Positions 1 through 6,540 are shown, numbered from the stretch's first letter. The stretch: 7,058 bases of DNA from Burkholderiaceae bacterium (GCA_030151165.1 JASLEM010000467.1:1-7058); one strand, 5' to 3'. Numbers and translations: made by a program. The notes: generated by a model not told the origin, from the letters alone.

Positions 1-2
1 CC

Positions 3-47
3 GAGGCCTTGCTGGCGGACGCGCGCGCCGCGGGCGACGTCAGCTGA
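3..47 (+). CDS. C-terminal tail of an unidentified gene (partial)
   Basis: Reading from base 3, an open frame gives EALLADARAAGDVS and then TGA at 45-47. The start lies outside the window. The alanine-rich, helical tail and its codon usage (G or C at nearly every third position) fit a real gene end, but 14 codons are too few to assign a family. Its stop lies inside the 3' end of the opposing MFS gene, so the two genes converge and overlap by 8 bases. It could also be a chance open frame. Confidence 0.35.
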   Translation, partial: EALLADARAAGDVS

Positions 48-1368
48 CGGCCTGGCGCTCGCGCCCGCGCGGGGACGCCGCCAGCACCGCGAGCGTCGCC
101 ACCAGGCTCGCCGCGACGACCGCGAACATCGTCGCCGGCCCGGCGCCGCGCAGCGTCGGCACCAGCAGCAACGGCCCGAGCGCGCCGCCCAGGCGGTTCA
201 GCGCCCAGGCGCCGGCGGTGGCCGACGCCCGCTGGCCGGTGGGGAACAGCTCGGCGCTGTAGACGGTCAGCAGCGGCACGTAGAGCGAGACGGCCAGGTT
301 GAACAGCGCCATCGCGACGATCAGCGAGGCCGTGCCGGTGCTGAAGTTGAACGCGGCGCCGCAGGCCAGCATCGCCAGCGTGCAGGCCGCCATCGCGACA
401 CGGCGGTCGATGCGGTCCATCACGGTCGACGCGAGCAGCGTGCCGAGCAGCGGGCCCATCGACGACAGCCCGAAGATCAGCAGCGCGGTGTCCAGCTTGA
501 AGCCGCGCTGCGTCAGCACCGCGCCGGTGAGCAGCGGGAACGCGATCGTCGCCCACGGGCTCAGCGAGAACAGGCCGGCGATCGACAGCCAGCGTCGTTC
601 GGCGGGCGCGGTACGCGCGAGGGCCGGCAGGCGCTTCGGAGCCGCGGCCGTCGGGTGCGCGGCGGGCATCGTGAACAGCGTGCGCGAACGCTCGAAGGCG
701 CGGCAGCCGGCCTCGGCCCGCGCCCCGCGTCCGCGGGCGTGGAGCCAGCGCGGCGACTCCGGCAAGGCGAGGAAGGAGAGGGCGGACAGCAGCGCGCCCG
801 CGCTGCCGATCAGGAAGCCCCAGCGCCAGCCTTCGAGCCCGAGCGGCTGCAGCGGCGCGAGCCCGCGCACGAGGAAGATGGCAGCGGGCGGGCCGAGCAA
901 CGACACCGTGAGGCTGAGGAAGATCAGCGTGCCGCGCCGCTGCGGCGGCAGCAGGTCGGTGAGGTAGGCGATGACGATGGGCGGGTAGCCGCCGAGCGCG
1001 AGGCCGGCGAGGAAGCGGCACAGCGTGAGCGCGCCCACGCCGTGCGACGTCGCCGCGCCGAGCGAGGCGACGGCGATCCACAGCATCAGGCCCACGAGCG
1101 CGCTGCGCCGGCCGTGCCGGTCGGCCAGCCAGCCCAGCAGCGGCGCGCCCAGCACCGCGCCGAGGAAGACGGCGGCCAGCAGCAGGCCCAGCTCGCCCGC
1201 CGGCACGGGCACGGGCTGCGCCGAGAACACGGCGCCCAGCACGCCGCCGAAGGCCATCTCGAGGGTATCGAGTGTCATGCCGATCGCGCAGATCAGCATC
1301 GCCAGGGCGTGGAGCCGCGTGACCGGCAGGCGGTCCATGCGTTCGGACAGGTCGGGGACAGGGAGCAT
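40..1368 (-). CDS. MFS transporter, sugar-porter/SV2-like metabolite:H+ symporter
   Basis: This is an inner-membrane secondary transporter of 442 residues and about twelve hydrophobic segments: six in residues 21-202, a hydrophilic loop at about 203-260, and six in 262-431. Family marks are visible. They are the loop 2-3 signature GWLADRHGRR (79-88), an R-G-GG-P run in segment 4 (118-130), RRG at 144-146, PESPRWL after segment 6 (203-209), DRIDRR in loop 8-9 (318-323), and AELFPTGQR (372-380) before segment 11. The acidic TM1 pair D34/E37 resembles aromatic-acid and SV2-like symporters. The ATG at 1368 is chosen because GGAAG lies just upstream and the protein then begins shortly before TM1. 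The open frame extends upstream to 1596, but that part is arginine-rich and unlike a transporter. The gene diverges from the large regulator, which may control it. The substrate is unknown; sugar, aromatic acid or drug export are all possible. Confidence 0.9.
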   Translation of the reverse strand: MLPVPDLSERMDRLPVTRLHALAMLICAIGMTLDTLEMAFGGVLGAVFSAQPVPVPAGELGLLLAAVFLGAVLGAPLLGWLADRHGRRSALVGLMLWIAVASLGAATSHGVGALTLCRFLAGLALGGYPPIVIAYLTDLLPPQRRGTLIFLSLTVSLLGPPAAIFLVRGLAPLQPLGLEGWRWGFLIGSAGALLSALSFLALPESPRWLHARGRGARAEAGCRAFERSRTLFTMPAAHPTAAAPKRLPALARTAPAERRWLSIAGLFSLSPWATIAFPLLTGAVLTQRGFKLDTALLIFGLSSMGPLLGTLLASTVMDRIDRRVAMAACTLAMLACGAAFNFSTGTASLIVAMALFNLAVSLYVPLLTVYSAELFPTGQRASATAGAWALNRLGGALGPLLLVPTLRGAGPATMFAVVAASLVATLAVLAASPRGRERQAVS

Positions 1369-1628
1369 GTTCTTCCGGTTGGACGGGCGAGGACGGGAAC
1401 GCCGCGCGCTGCGGCCACGATACGCGTTGCGTGCCCGCGCGACACCCCGGCGGCCGCCGGATTCACGCAAATTCACGCCTTGCCGGCGCCGTCGATGCGA
1501 CCATGACGTGTCCACCGACGAGGCCGCCGCGGCGATCCACGAGATCCGCCGCCCGGCGACCGGCCTCGCGGGCCCGTCCACTTCACGCCGGGACACGCCT
1601 CGGCGATTCGCAATCCACCTGCCGCGTC
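1369..1628. promoter_or_regulatory. Divergent intergenic region between transporter and regulator
   Basis: These 260 bases separate the start of the MFS gene (minus strand) from the start of the STAND regulator (plus strand), so promoters for both should lie here. Frames from both sides run open through it, but their translations are arginine- and proline-rich with no domain, as is common for noncoding DNA of this composition. The visible structure is a repeated TTCACGC heptamer (separate entry). I could not assign a convincing -35/-10 pair in either direction. Confidence 0.55.
1461..1478. repeat. Phased direct repeat ATTCACGC x2, possible operator
   Basis: ATTCACGC occurs at 1461-1468 and again at 1471-1478, a period of 10 bases or about one helical turn. 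A third TTCACGC lies at 1582-1588, closer to the regulator's start. Evenly phased heptamer repeats in a divergent promoter are what SARP/OmpR-type winged-helix regulators bind, and the adjacent gene has such a domain. That link is inference, and the repeats could be chance in this composition. Confidence 0.35.
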
Positions 1629-4403
1629 ATGAGCGTGATCGAGAACCTCGCCTTCGGGCCGTTCGTGCTGACGGGGGCGCCGCTCGCGCTGCGTTTCGGC
1701 ACGCAGGCCGTCGCCGTGGACGCGACGGCGCTCGCGCTCCTGGCCGCCATCGCGACGGCCCCCGCGGGCGCCACCGTCGCGCAGCTCTGGCCGCTGGTGT
1801 CCTGCGAGCCGGAGGTCGACGTCGACCGCCTGTGCGAGCTCGTGGGCGATATCAACAACGCGCTCGGCCCGCACTCGAGCGCTTGGTACGTGGCCTGGTA
1901 TCCGGAGGACGCGGAGCCGCGCTTCGCGCTCGTCGACGCCAGCCGGGCGAAGACGCCGGTGCCCGCGTTGCCGGCCCGCCGCCTGGACATCGTCGGCCGC
2001 GACGACGCGATCGCGCGCGTCGTCTCGCACCTGCGTGCGCACCGGTTCGTCACGATCCTCGCCGCCGGCGGCATGGGCAAGACGACGGTGGCGATGGCCG
2101 CCGTGCACGAGGCCGCCGCCGACTACCCGGACGGCGTGTACGTGGTCGACCTCGCGCCCGTCGTCGATCTGGAGCTGCTCGCGCCGCGCGTCGCGTCGGC
2201 GGTGGGTTGCCTCGTGGGCGACGCCGACGCGCTGGCCGTGCTGCAGCAGTGGGCGCTCGGGCGCCGCGCGCTGGTCGTCCTGGACAGCTGCGAGCACGTG
2301 ATCGACGCGGCCGCCGGCGTCGCCGAGGCGCTCGGCGGCGCCGGCTCGTCGGTCGCCGTGCTCGCCACCAGCCGCGAGCCGCTGCGCGCGCGCGGCGAAT
2401 GGCTGTACCGGCTCGCGCCGATGCGCCTGCCGCAGCCGGGCGAGGCGGCCTCCGCCACGCAGGCGTCGGCGTTTCCCGCGCTGCGGCTGTTCGTCGAGCG
2501 CGCCACCGCCGCGGATTCGGCGTTCACGCTGGACGACGCCGACGTGCCGCTGCTCGTCTCGCTGTGCACGCGCCTGGACGGCATCCCGCTGGCCATCGAG
2601 ATCGTCGCGGCGCGCGTCGACACGCTGGGGCTGGCCGCGCTGGCGAACCAGCTCGAGAGCCTGCTGCTGCACCTGCCCGTGCGCCGCCGCAGCGCGCCGG
2701 CGCGCCACAGCACGCTGGCCGCCTTGCTGGACTGGAGCTACCGGCTGCTGTCGCCCGTCGAACAGCAGGTGCTGCGCCGGCTGTCGGTGTTCCGCAATGG
2801 CTTCACCACGGCGCTGGCCGTGGAGGTCGTCGCCGACGCCGCCGTGTCGGCCGCCGACGTCCAGGACGCGCTGCTCGACCTGCTCGCCAAGTCGCTCGTC
2901 GCCTCCGCGCGCGGCGGCGACCCCGATCGCCGCCGCCTGCTGGACACCACGCGCGCCTACGCCGGCGCGAAGCTGGACGAGGCCGGCGAGCGCGACGCCG
3001 TCAGCCGGCGCCATGCGCACTGGCTCGGCGGCGTGCTGACGCAGGCCGAGAGCGCGTGGAACCGGATGACGCGTGAACAGTGGATGGCGCGGTACTCGCC
3101 GTTGATCGACGACATCCGCGCCGCCCTCGACTGGGCGTTCACGCCCAACGGCGACGTCGCGCTCGGCGTCGAGCTGACGATCTCCGGCTTCGCGATCGGC
3201 CGCCAGATGCTGCTGGTCGACGAGTTCACGGATCGCGTCAAGCGCGCGATCGACGCGATCGCGACGCATGGCGACGAGCTCGCGTCCCGCCGCGGCGTCG
3301 ATCTCGACGCACCACGCCGGCGGCTGACCTTCCTCATCGCCTGCATGGGCACCGGCGACGGCGCCGCCCTGGCGTCGACGCTCGCGGCCGCCTCCACGAC
3401 GCTGACGGTGGCGGACGAACTGGCGCAGCGCTTCTCCGGGTTCAACGGCATGTGGGCGATGGCGGTGTACCGCGGCGACTTCCGCGACGGCGCGGCGTGG
3501 GCCGACCGCATGGAGCAGCTCGCCACGACGATCGGCGATCCCGTCGCGCACCTCGTGGCCGGCCGCATCCAGGCGCAGACGCTGCACTTCGGCGGCCAGC
3601 ACGTGCCCGCCGCCGCCAAGGCGCGCCGCGTGCTCGCCGACGCGTGGCGCACGATCCCGCTGAGCTACAACCCGTCGCCGATCGAGCTGCGCGTCTCGAT
3701 GCGCCTGATGCTCGCGCGCGCGCTCTGGATGCAGGGCTGCCCCGACAGCGCCGCGGCGATGGCCCGCGAGGCCATGCAGCAGGCGCTCAGCGATTCGCCG
3801 CTCGCGCAATGCCAGGTCATCGTGATGGCCGCGCTCGTCATCGCGATGTGGAGCGGCCTCGACGAGCCGGCGCGCGCGCTGGCGCACCAGCTGGTCGACC
3901 TCGAGAAGCTGCTGGGCTTCTCCCACTGGCTGCGCTGGAGCCGCGGCCTGCGCGCGATGGTGGCGCTGCGCGCCGGTGGCCAGGTGCCCGCCGGCGCCGA
4001 CGCGAGCTGGTTCGAGGAGCCCGAACCGGTGCTCGCCGATCACCTGGCGACGCTCGACGACCGCTGGCTGACGCCGCGCTGCATCCGCCGCGTCGACGAC
4101 GGCATGGTCGGCTGGTGCGCGCCGGAGGCCTTGCGGCTGCAGGGCGAACGGGCGTTGCGCGCGGGCACCGTCGACGGCGTCGTACGGGGCGAGGATTTCC
4201 TGCGACGCGCGCTCGCGCTCGCCCGTGCGCAGGACGCGGCGTCGTGGGAGCTGCGCGCCGCGACCAGCCTCGCGCGCCACTGGCAGGCGGGTGGCCGGGC
4301 GGGCGACGCGCGGGCGGTGCTCGAGCCGGTGCTCGCGCGCTTCACCGAAGGGTTCGGCACCGGCGACTGGCGCGCCGCGCACGCGGTGATCGAGACCTTG
4401 TGA
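1629..4403 (+). CDS. STAND-type regulator: degenerate winged helix, NB-ARC-like ATPase, TPR-like C-terminus
   Basis: This cytoplasmic signal-transduction ATPase has 924 residues. Residues 4-101 follow the OmpR/PhoB-type winged-helix pattern: FGPF near the start, LWP at 53-55, a helix ending NALG at 77-80, and a terminal strand replacing the usual RGxGYRF. The ATPase core follows. GGMGKTT (147-153) is Walker A, LVVLDSCEHV (215-224) is Walker B, and TSREPLRARGE (247-257) follows. LDGIPLAIE (316-324) is the GLPL-like motif, and the helical segments TLAALLDWSYRLLS (362-375) and LLDTTRAYA (437-445) are standard in AfsR/LuxR-associated ATPases. Residues ~465-924 are alanine/leucine-rich helices resembling TPR or similar superhelical sensors. 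No C-terminal LuxR helix-turn-helix is present, unlike MalT. The ATG at 1629 sits just before the winged helix; no clear ribosome binding site precedes it. The first P-loop glycine is alanine (A145). It probably regulates its neighbours, but the DNA-reading helix lacks its usual arginines. Confidence 0.85.
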   Translation: MSVIENLAFGPFVLTGAPLALRFGTQAVAVDATALALLAAIATAPAGATVAQLWPLVSCEPEVDVDRLCELVGDINNALGPHSSAWYVAWYPEDAEPRFALVDASRAKTPVPALPARRLDIVGRDDAIARVVSHLRAHRFVTILAAGGMGKTTVAMAAVHEAAADYPDGVYVVDLAPVVDLELLAPRVASAVGCLVGDADALAVLQQWALGRRALVVLDSCEHVIDAAAGVAEALGGAGSSVAVLATSREPLRARGEWLYRLAPMRLPQPGEAASATQASAFPALRLFVERATAADSAFTLDDADVPLLVSLCTRLDGIPLAIEIVAARVDTLGLAALANQLESLLLHLPVRRRSAPARHSTLAALLDWSYRLLSPVEQQVLRRLSVFRNGFTTALAVEVVADAAVSAADVQDALLDLLAKSLVASARGGDPDRRRLLDTTRAYAGAKLDEAGERDAVSRRHAHWLGGVLTQAESAWNRMTREQWMARYSPLIDDIRAALDWAFTPNGDVALGVELTISGFAIGRQMLLVDEFTDRVKRAIDAIATHGDELASRRGVDLDAPRRRLTFLIACMGTGDGAALASTLAAASTTLTVADELAQRFSGFNGMWAMAVYRGDFRDGAAWADRMEQLATTIGDPVAHLVAGRIQAQTLHFGGQHVPAAAKARRVLADAWRTIPLSYNPSPIELRVSMRLMLARALWMQGCPDSAAAMAREAMQQALSDSPLAQCQVIVMAALVIAMWSGLDEPARALAHQLVDLEKLLGFSHWLRWSRGLRAMVALRAGGQVPAGADASWFEEPEPVLADHLATLDDRWLTPRCIRRVDDGMVGWCAPEALRLQGERALRAGTVDGVVRGEDFLRRALALARAQDAASWELRAATSLARHWQAGGRAGDARAVLEPVLARFTEGFGTGDWRAAHAVIETL

Positions 4404-4414
4404 ACGCACCGCGC

Positions 4415-4442
4415 GGCCGCGCAGGACGCGCAGGACGCGGCC
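4415..4442. terminator. Possible bidirectional terminator hairpin
   Basis: GGCCGCG (4415-4421) pairs perfectly with CGCGGCC (4436-4442) across a 14-base loop, between the stop of the regulator (4403) and the stop of the opposing reductase (4458). The position suits a shared terminator for convergent genes. No T-tract follows on either strand, and part of the stem also belongs to a 12-base palindrome (4411-4422), so the call is weak. The loop contains a GCGCAGGAC direct repeat. Confidence 0.3.
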
Positions 4443-4457
4443 GATGCTGCCGCCGGG

Positions 4458-5249
4458 TCAGAACGCGCTCTTGACGACGCCGCCGTCGACCCGCAGCGCC
4501 GCGCCCGTCGTCGCGGAGGCGAGCGGGCTCGCGACGTAGGCGACCAGCGACGCCGTCTCCTGCGGCGTCGCGAAGCGCTTGATGAGCGAGGTCGGCCGCA
4601 CGTGTTCGAAGAACTCCGCCTCGACCTGCTCGAAGCCCTGGCCCTTCGCACGCGCCATGTCGTCGACGAAGTCGGTCACGCCACGCGACTTGGTCGGCCC
4701 CGGCAGCACGCTGTTGACCGTGATGCCGGTGCCGGCGACAGACTCCGCGAGGCCGCGCGAGACGGCCAGCTGCGCGGTCTTCGTCACGCCGTAGTGCACC
4801 ATCTCGGTCGGGATCTGGATCGCGCTCTCGCTCGAGATGAAGATGATCCGCCCCCAGTTCGCCTTCTTCATCGACGGCAGCACCAGCCGCGCCAGGCGCA
4901 CGCCGCTCAGCACGTTGACGTCGAAGAAGCGCAGCCAGTCCGCGTCGGGGATGTCCTCGAACGGCTTGGGCTCGAAGATGCCGAGGCTGTTGACCAGGAT
5001 CTCGATCCCGGGGCGACGCCGGATCACGTCCTCCGCGACGCTGGCCACGCTCAGGTCGCCGTGCTCGGCTTCCGCGTGGCCGCCGGTGTCGGCACGGATC
5101 CGCTCCACCGTCTCGTCGACGCTGGCTTTCGTGCGGCCGTTGACGATGACGCGCGCGCCTTCCTGCGCGAGCGTGCGCGCGATCGCGTAGCCGATGCCGG
5201 CGGTGCTGCCGCTGACAAGCGCCAGCTTGCCGTCGAGTTGCAAGTCCAT
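4458..5249 (-). CDS. Short-chain dehydrogenase/reductase (classical SDR), second of a pair
   Basis: This is a cytosolic NAD(P)(H)-dependent oxidoreductase of 263 residues with a Rossmann fold. The cofactor motif is SGSTAGIG (13-20). R39 after the second strand suggests NADP(H). D65 lies in the usual acidic adenine-binding place. The NNAG motif appears as NSLG (87-90). The catalytic set is N112, S140, Y153 and K157, with Y-x3-K intact. PGP at 183-185 and the C-terminal DGG (255-257) are typical. The ATG at 5249 has a clear GGGAG seven bases upstream and is followed at once by the first strand, so the longer in-frame upstream extension is not coding. It lies 152 bases downstream of another reductase on the same strand and is probably co-transcribed. 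Such proteins are often annotated as 3-oxoacyl-ACP reductase-like, but nothing here supports a fatty-acid role and the substrate is unknown. Confidence 0.93.
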   Translation of the reverse strand: MDLQLDGKLALVSGSTAGIGYAIARTLAQEGARVIVNGRTKASVDETVERIRADTGGHAEAEHGDLSVASVAEDVIRRRPGIEILVNSLGIFEPKPFEDIPDADWLRFFDVNVLSGVRLARLVLPSMKKANWGRIIFISSESAIQIPTEMVHYGVTKTAQLAVSRGLAESVAGTGITVNSVLPGPTKSRGVTDFVDDMARAKGQGFEQVEAEFFEHVRPTSLIKRFATPQETASLVAYVASPLASATTGAALRVDGGVVKSAF

Positions 5250-5401
5250 CTCGAATCTCCCGGTGATGCGACGGGCGTCGCGTTGAGTCGTCGCCGGAGT
5301 CTCGCCGCTGGGCGTCGAACGGTGGCCTGCCATTGGGAATAGACCTTGCCCGTCCCGATGCGATCGCGGGCGGTCGATCCGCGCGGGTGCCGTGCCCCGC
5401 G
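5250..5401 (-). promoter_or_regulatory. Leader between the two reductases, with ribosome binding site
   Basis: These 152 bases separate the two minus-strand reductase genes. The ribosome binding site GGGAG (minus strand, 5257-5261) lies seven bases from the downstream ATG and fixes its start. A small dyad GCGAC/GTCGC (5268-5272 with 5277-5281) lies just upstream of it. The frame stays open across the gap, but the translation has no domain. The gap is long enough for an internal promoter, though none could be assigned. Confidence 0.5.
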
Positions 5402-6157
5402 TCAGACCTGCGCCTGCCCGCCGTCCACGAACAGCTCGATGCCGTTGACGAAGCTCGCCGCGTCCGAGGCGAGGAACACCGCGGCGTTGGCGACTTCGTC
5501 GGGGCGGCCGACGCGGCCGAGCGGGATGCGCGACGCCAGGTAGTCGAGGAGGCCCTGCTGCTGCGCCTTGTCCGGGCCGGCCAGGTCGACCAGCCCCGGG
5601 GTCTCGGTGGCGCCGGGCGCGAGCGTGTTGACGCGGATGCCGCGATCCTTCAGGTCGAGGATCCAGCTGCGCGCGAAGTTGCGCACGGCGGCCTTGCTGG
5701 CGCTGTAGACGCTGAAGTTGGCCGTGCCCTCGATGCTGGTGGTGGAGCCCATGAGGATCACCGACGCGCCGCGCGAGAGCAGCGGCAGCGCCTTCTGCAC
5801 CGTGAAGAGCACGCCCTTGACGTTGCGGTCGAAGGTGTCGTCGAAGTGCGCCTCGGTGATCTGGCCCAGCGGCACCATCGAGCCGCCGCCGGCGTTGGCG
5901 AACAGCACGTCGACGCGGCCGTGGCGTTCGCGCACGAGGTCGTAGAGGGCGTCGAGGTCGGCCATCGACGTCGAGTCGGCGCGCACGCCGGTGGCCTGCG
6001 AGCCGACGGCGGCGACGGCGGCGTCGAGTTCCGCCTGGCGGCGGCCGGTGATGAACACCGTCGCGCCTTCGCGCGCGAAGGCCTTGGCGGCGGCCAGGCC
6101 GATGCCGGTGGTGCCGCCGGTGACGATGGCGATCTTGCCTGCGAGTTGTTCGGTCAT
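5402..6157 (-). CDS. Short-chain dehydrogenase/reductase (classical SDR), first of a pair
   Basis: This cytosolic Rossmann-fold oxidoreductase has 251 residues, the normal size for a classical [11 protein letters not shown] (13-20) binds the cofactor. The RR pair at 39-40 after strand 2 indicates NADP(H) preference. NAGG (88-91) is the structural Asn-Ala-Gly motif. N112, S138, Y151 and K155 (YSASK) form an intact catalytic tetrad. PG at 181-182 and VDGG near the end complete the pattern. The ATG at 6157 is chosen over an in-frame GTG at 6166 because GGAG lies eight bases before that ATG, whereas the GTG overlaps this ribosome binding site. The gene leads a probable two-gene unit with the reductase downstream. 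The two proteins share only family-level motifs, so they are not a recent duplication. An inverted repeat covers the ribosome binding site (separate entry). Substrate unknown. Confidence 0.93.
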   Translation of the reverse strand: MTEQLAGKIAIVTGGTTGIGLAAAKAFAREGATVFITGRRQAELDAAVAAVGSQATGVRADSTSMADLDALYDLVRERHGRVDVLFANAGGGSMVPLGQITEAHFDDTFDRNVKGVLFTVQKALPLLSRGASVILMGSTTSIEGTANFSVYSASKAAVRNFARSWILDLKDRGIRVNTLAPGATETPGLVDLAGPDKAQQQGLLDYLASRIPLGRVGRPDEVANAAVFLASDAASFVNGIELFVDGGQAQV

Positions 6158-6160
6158 GTC

Positions 6161-6192
6161 GTTCACTCCGTGAGTTGATGGGGTGAGTGAAC
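6161..6192 (-). promoter_or_regulatory. Inverted repeat overlapping the reductase ribosome binding site
   Basis: On the minus strand GTTCACTC (6192-6185) is perfectly complementary to GAGTGAAC (6168-6161) across 16 bases. The second arm contains the GAG of the GGAG ribosome binding site and ends three bases before the ATG at 6157. In mRNA this stem would hide the ribosome binding site. A shorter alternative, ACTC-ACG-GAGT, lies inside the same stretch. It could equally be a protein operator. The pairing is seen directly; the function is inferred. Confidence 0.45.
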
Positions 6193-6260
6193 GATAGACT
6201 GATCATCGTGATGAATAAATATCGATGCGACTACAACTTAATTCATCGGTTTGAATAATC
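6193..6260. promoter_or_regulatory. AT-rich promoter island with GATGAAT dyad
   Basis: This is the only clearly AT-rich stretch in the window and lies just upstream of the reductase leader, where a promoter is expected. GATGAAT (6210-6216) and its exact inverse ATTCATC (6241-6247) are centred 31 bases apart, about three helical turns, and both face an A/T-rich inner flank. A weaker outer CTGAT/ATCAG pair (6199-6203 and about 6256-6260) brackets the same region. Such spacing suits a dimeric repressor or a LysR/TetR-type operator, but no such gene is in the window. No confident -35/-10 pair was assigned. Confidence 0.4.
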
Positions 6261-6310
6261 AGGCCGAGGGAGCGGCCAGGGGGAGCTCGTCGTTGCCGGC
6301 ATCGCCCCCC

Positions 6311-6334
6311 ATCGCAGGATCGCAGGATCGCGGG
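6311..6334. repeat. Tandem 8-base repeat, three units
   Basis: ATCGCAGG, ATCGCAGG and ATCGCGGG follow one another without gaps at 6311-6318, 6319-6326 and 6327-6334. It is a short tandem array in noncoding DNA. Slippage is the simplest explanation; no function is visible. Confidence 0.5.
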
Positions 6335-6433
6335 CTCGCCTTGGATTTCGCCCGCGGGCCATGCCCGGTCGCGCGTCTCGCGCCGCCTGCGGAGGTCGCC
6401 GTTGTTGCATATCCGGCGCACCGGCCGGCGATC

Positions 6434-6450
6434 GTGAGGCGTGTCACGCC
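6434..6450. promoter_or_regulatory. CRP-like dyad GTGA-N6-TCAC
   Basis: GTGA (6434-6437), six bases and TCAC (6444-6447) match the core half-sites of the CRP/Vfr-type operator exactly, although the outer T and A of the full consensus are missing. A second perfect dyad, GGCGTG-T-CACGCC (6438-6450), overlaps it. It lies about 120 bases before the decarboxylase start and about 280 before the reductase start. A chance match is possible. Confidence 0.35.
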
Positions 6451-6495
6451 CCTTCGACATCGGCCTGCAAGACTTCGGCCCTACACTTCGCCCTT

Positions 6496-6511
6496 CGTCG
6501 CTTCGGCGACG
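6496..6511 (+). promoter_or_regulatory. cUUCGg tetraloop hairpin in decarboxylase leader
   Basis: CGTCGC (6496-6501), TTCG and GCGACG (6506-6511) form a perfect six-pair stem closed by C-G around a UUCG loop, a well-known exceptionally stable RNA tetraloop when read on the plus strand. Only three T residues follow, so it is a poor terminator. It could stabilise the leader of the decarboxylase mRNA if transcription starts upstream. Confidence 0.4.
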
Positions 6512-6540
6512 TTTCCCCACCCGGTTTTCACCCCCGCCAT

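Noticed and set aside
1369..1596. N-terminal extension of the MFS transporter by 76 residues
   Set aside because: The extension is arginine/serine-rich without domain character, and a GGAAG ribosome binding site directly precedes the ATG at 1368.
1431..1628. N-terminal extension of the regulator by 66 residues
   Set aside because: It is basic and proline-rich with no ribosome binding site, and the family pattern begins only after the ATG at 1629. The start is not certain because that ATG also lacks a clear ribosome binding site.
1629..4403. Anti-phage STAND (Avs-like) defence protein
   Set aside because: No nuclease, protease or other effector domain is seen. The N-terminus is winged-helix-like, and the neighbours are metabolic and transport genes with no defence genes around.
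1473..4409. A 978-codon open frame on the minus strand opposite the regulator
   Set aside because: Its translation is a low-complexity R/A/G/H/E/Q-rich string with no domain or strand pattern. The plus-strand frame shows clear ATPase motifs. Long antisense frames are expected in DNA this GC-rich.
4458..6206. A single 582-residue fusion of both reductases
   Set aside because: The frame is open, but its N-terminal part is an arginine-rich off-frame reading of the first reductase. That gene has its own frame with all SDR motifs, and the second has its own GGGAG ribosome binding site.
6496..6511. Rho-independent terminator in the decarboxylase leader
   Set aside because: Only three T residues follow the stem on the plus strand and there is no T-tract on the minus strand. 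It is better described as a structured leader element.
6203..6520. A 105-residue minus-strand gene in the intergenic region
   Set aside because: The composition is arginine-rich and without a hydrophobic core, no ribosome binding site is seen, and it crosses the AT-rich promoter island.
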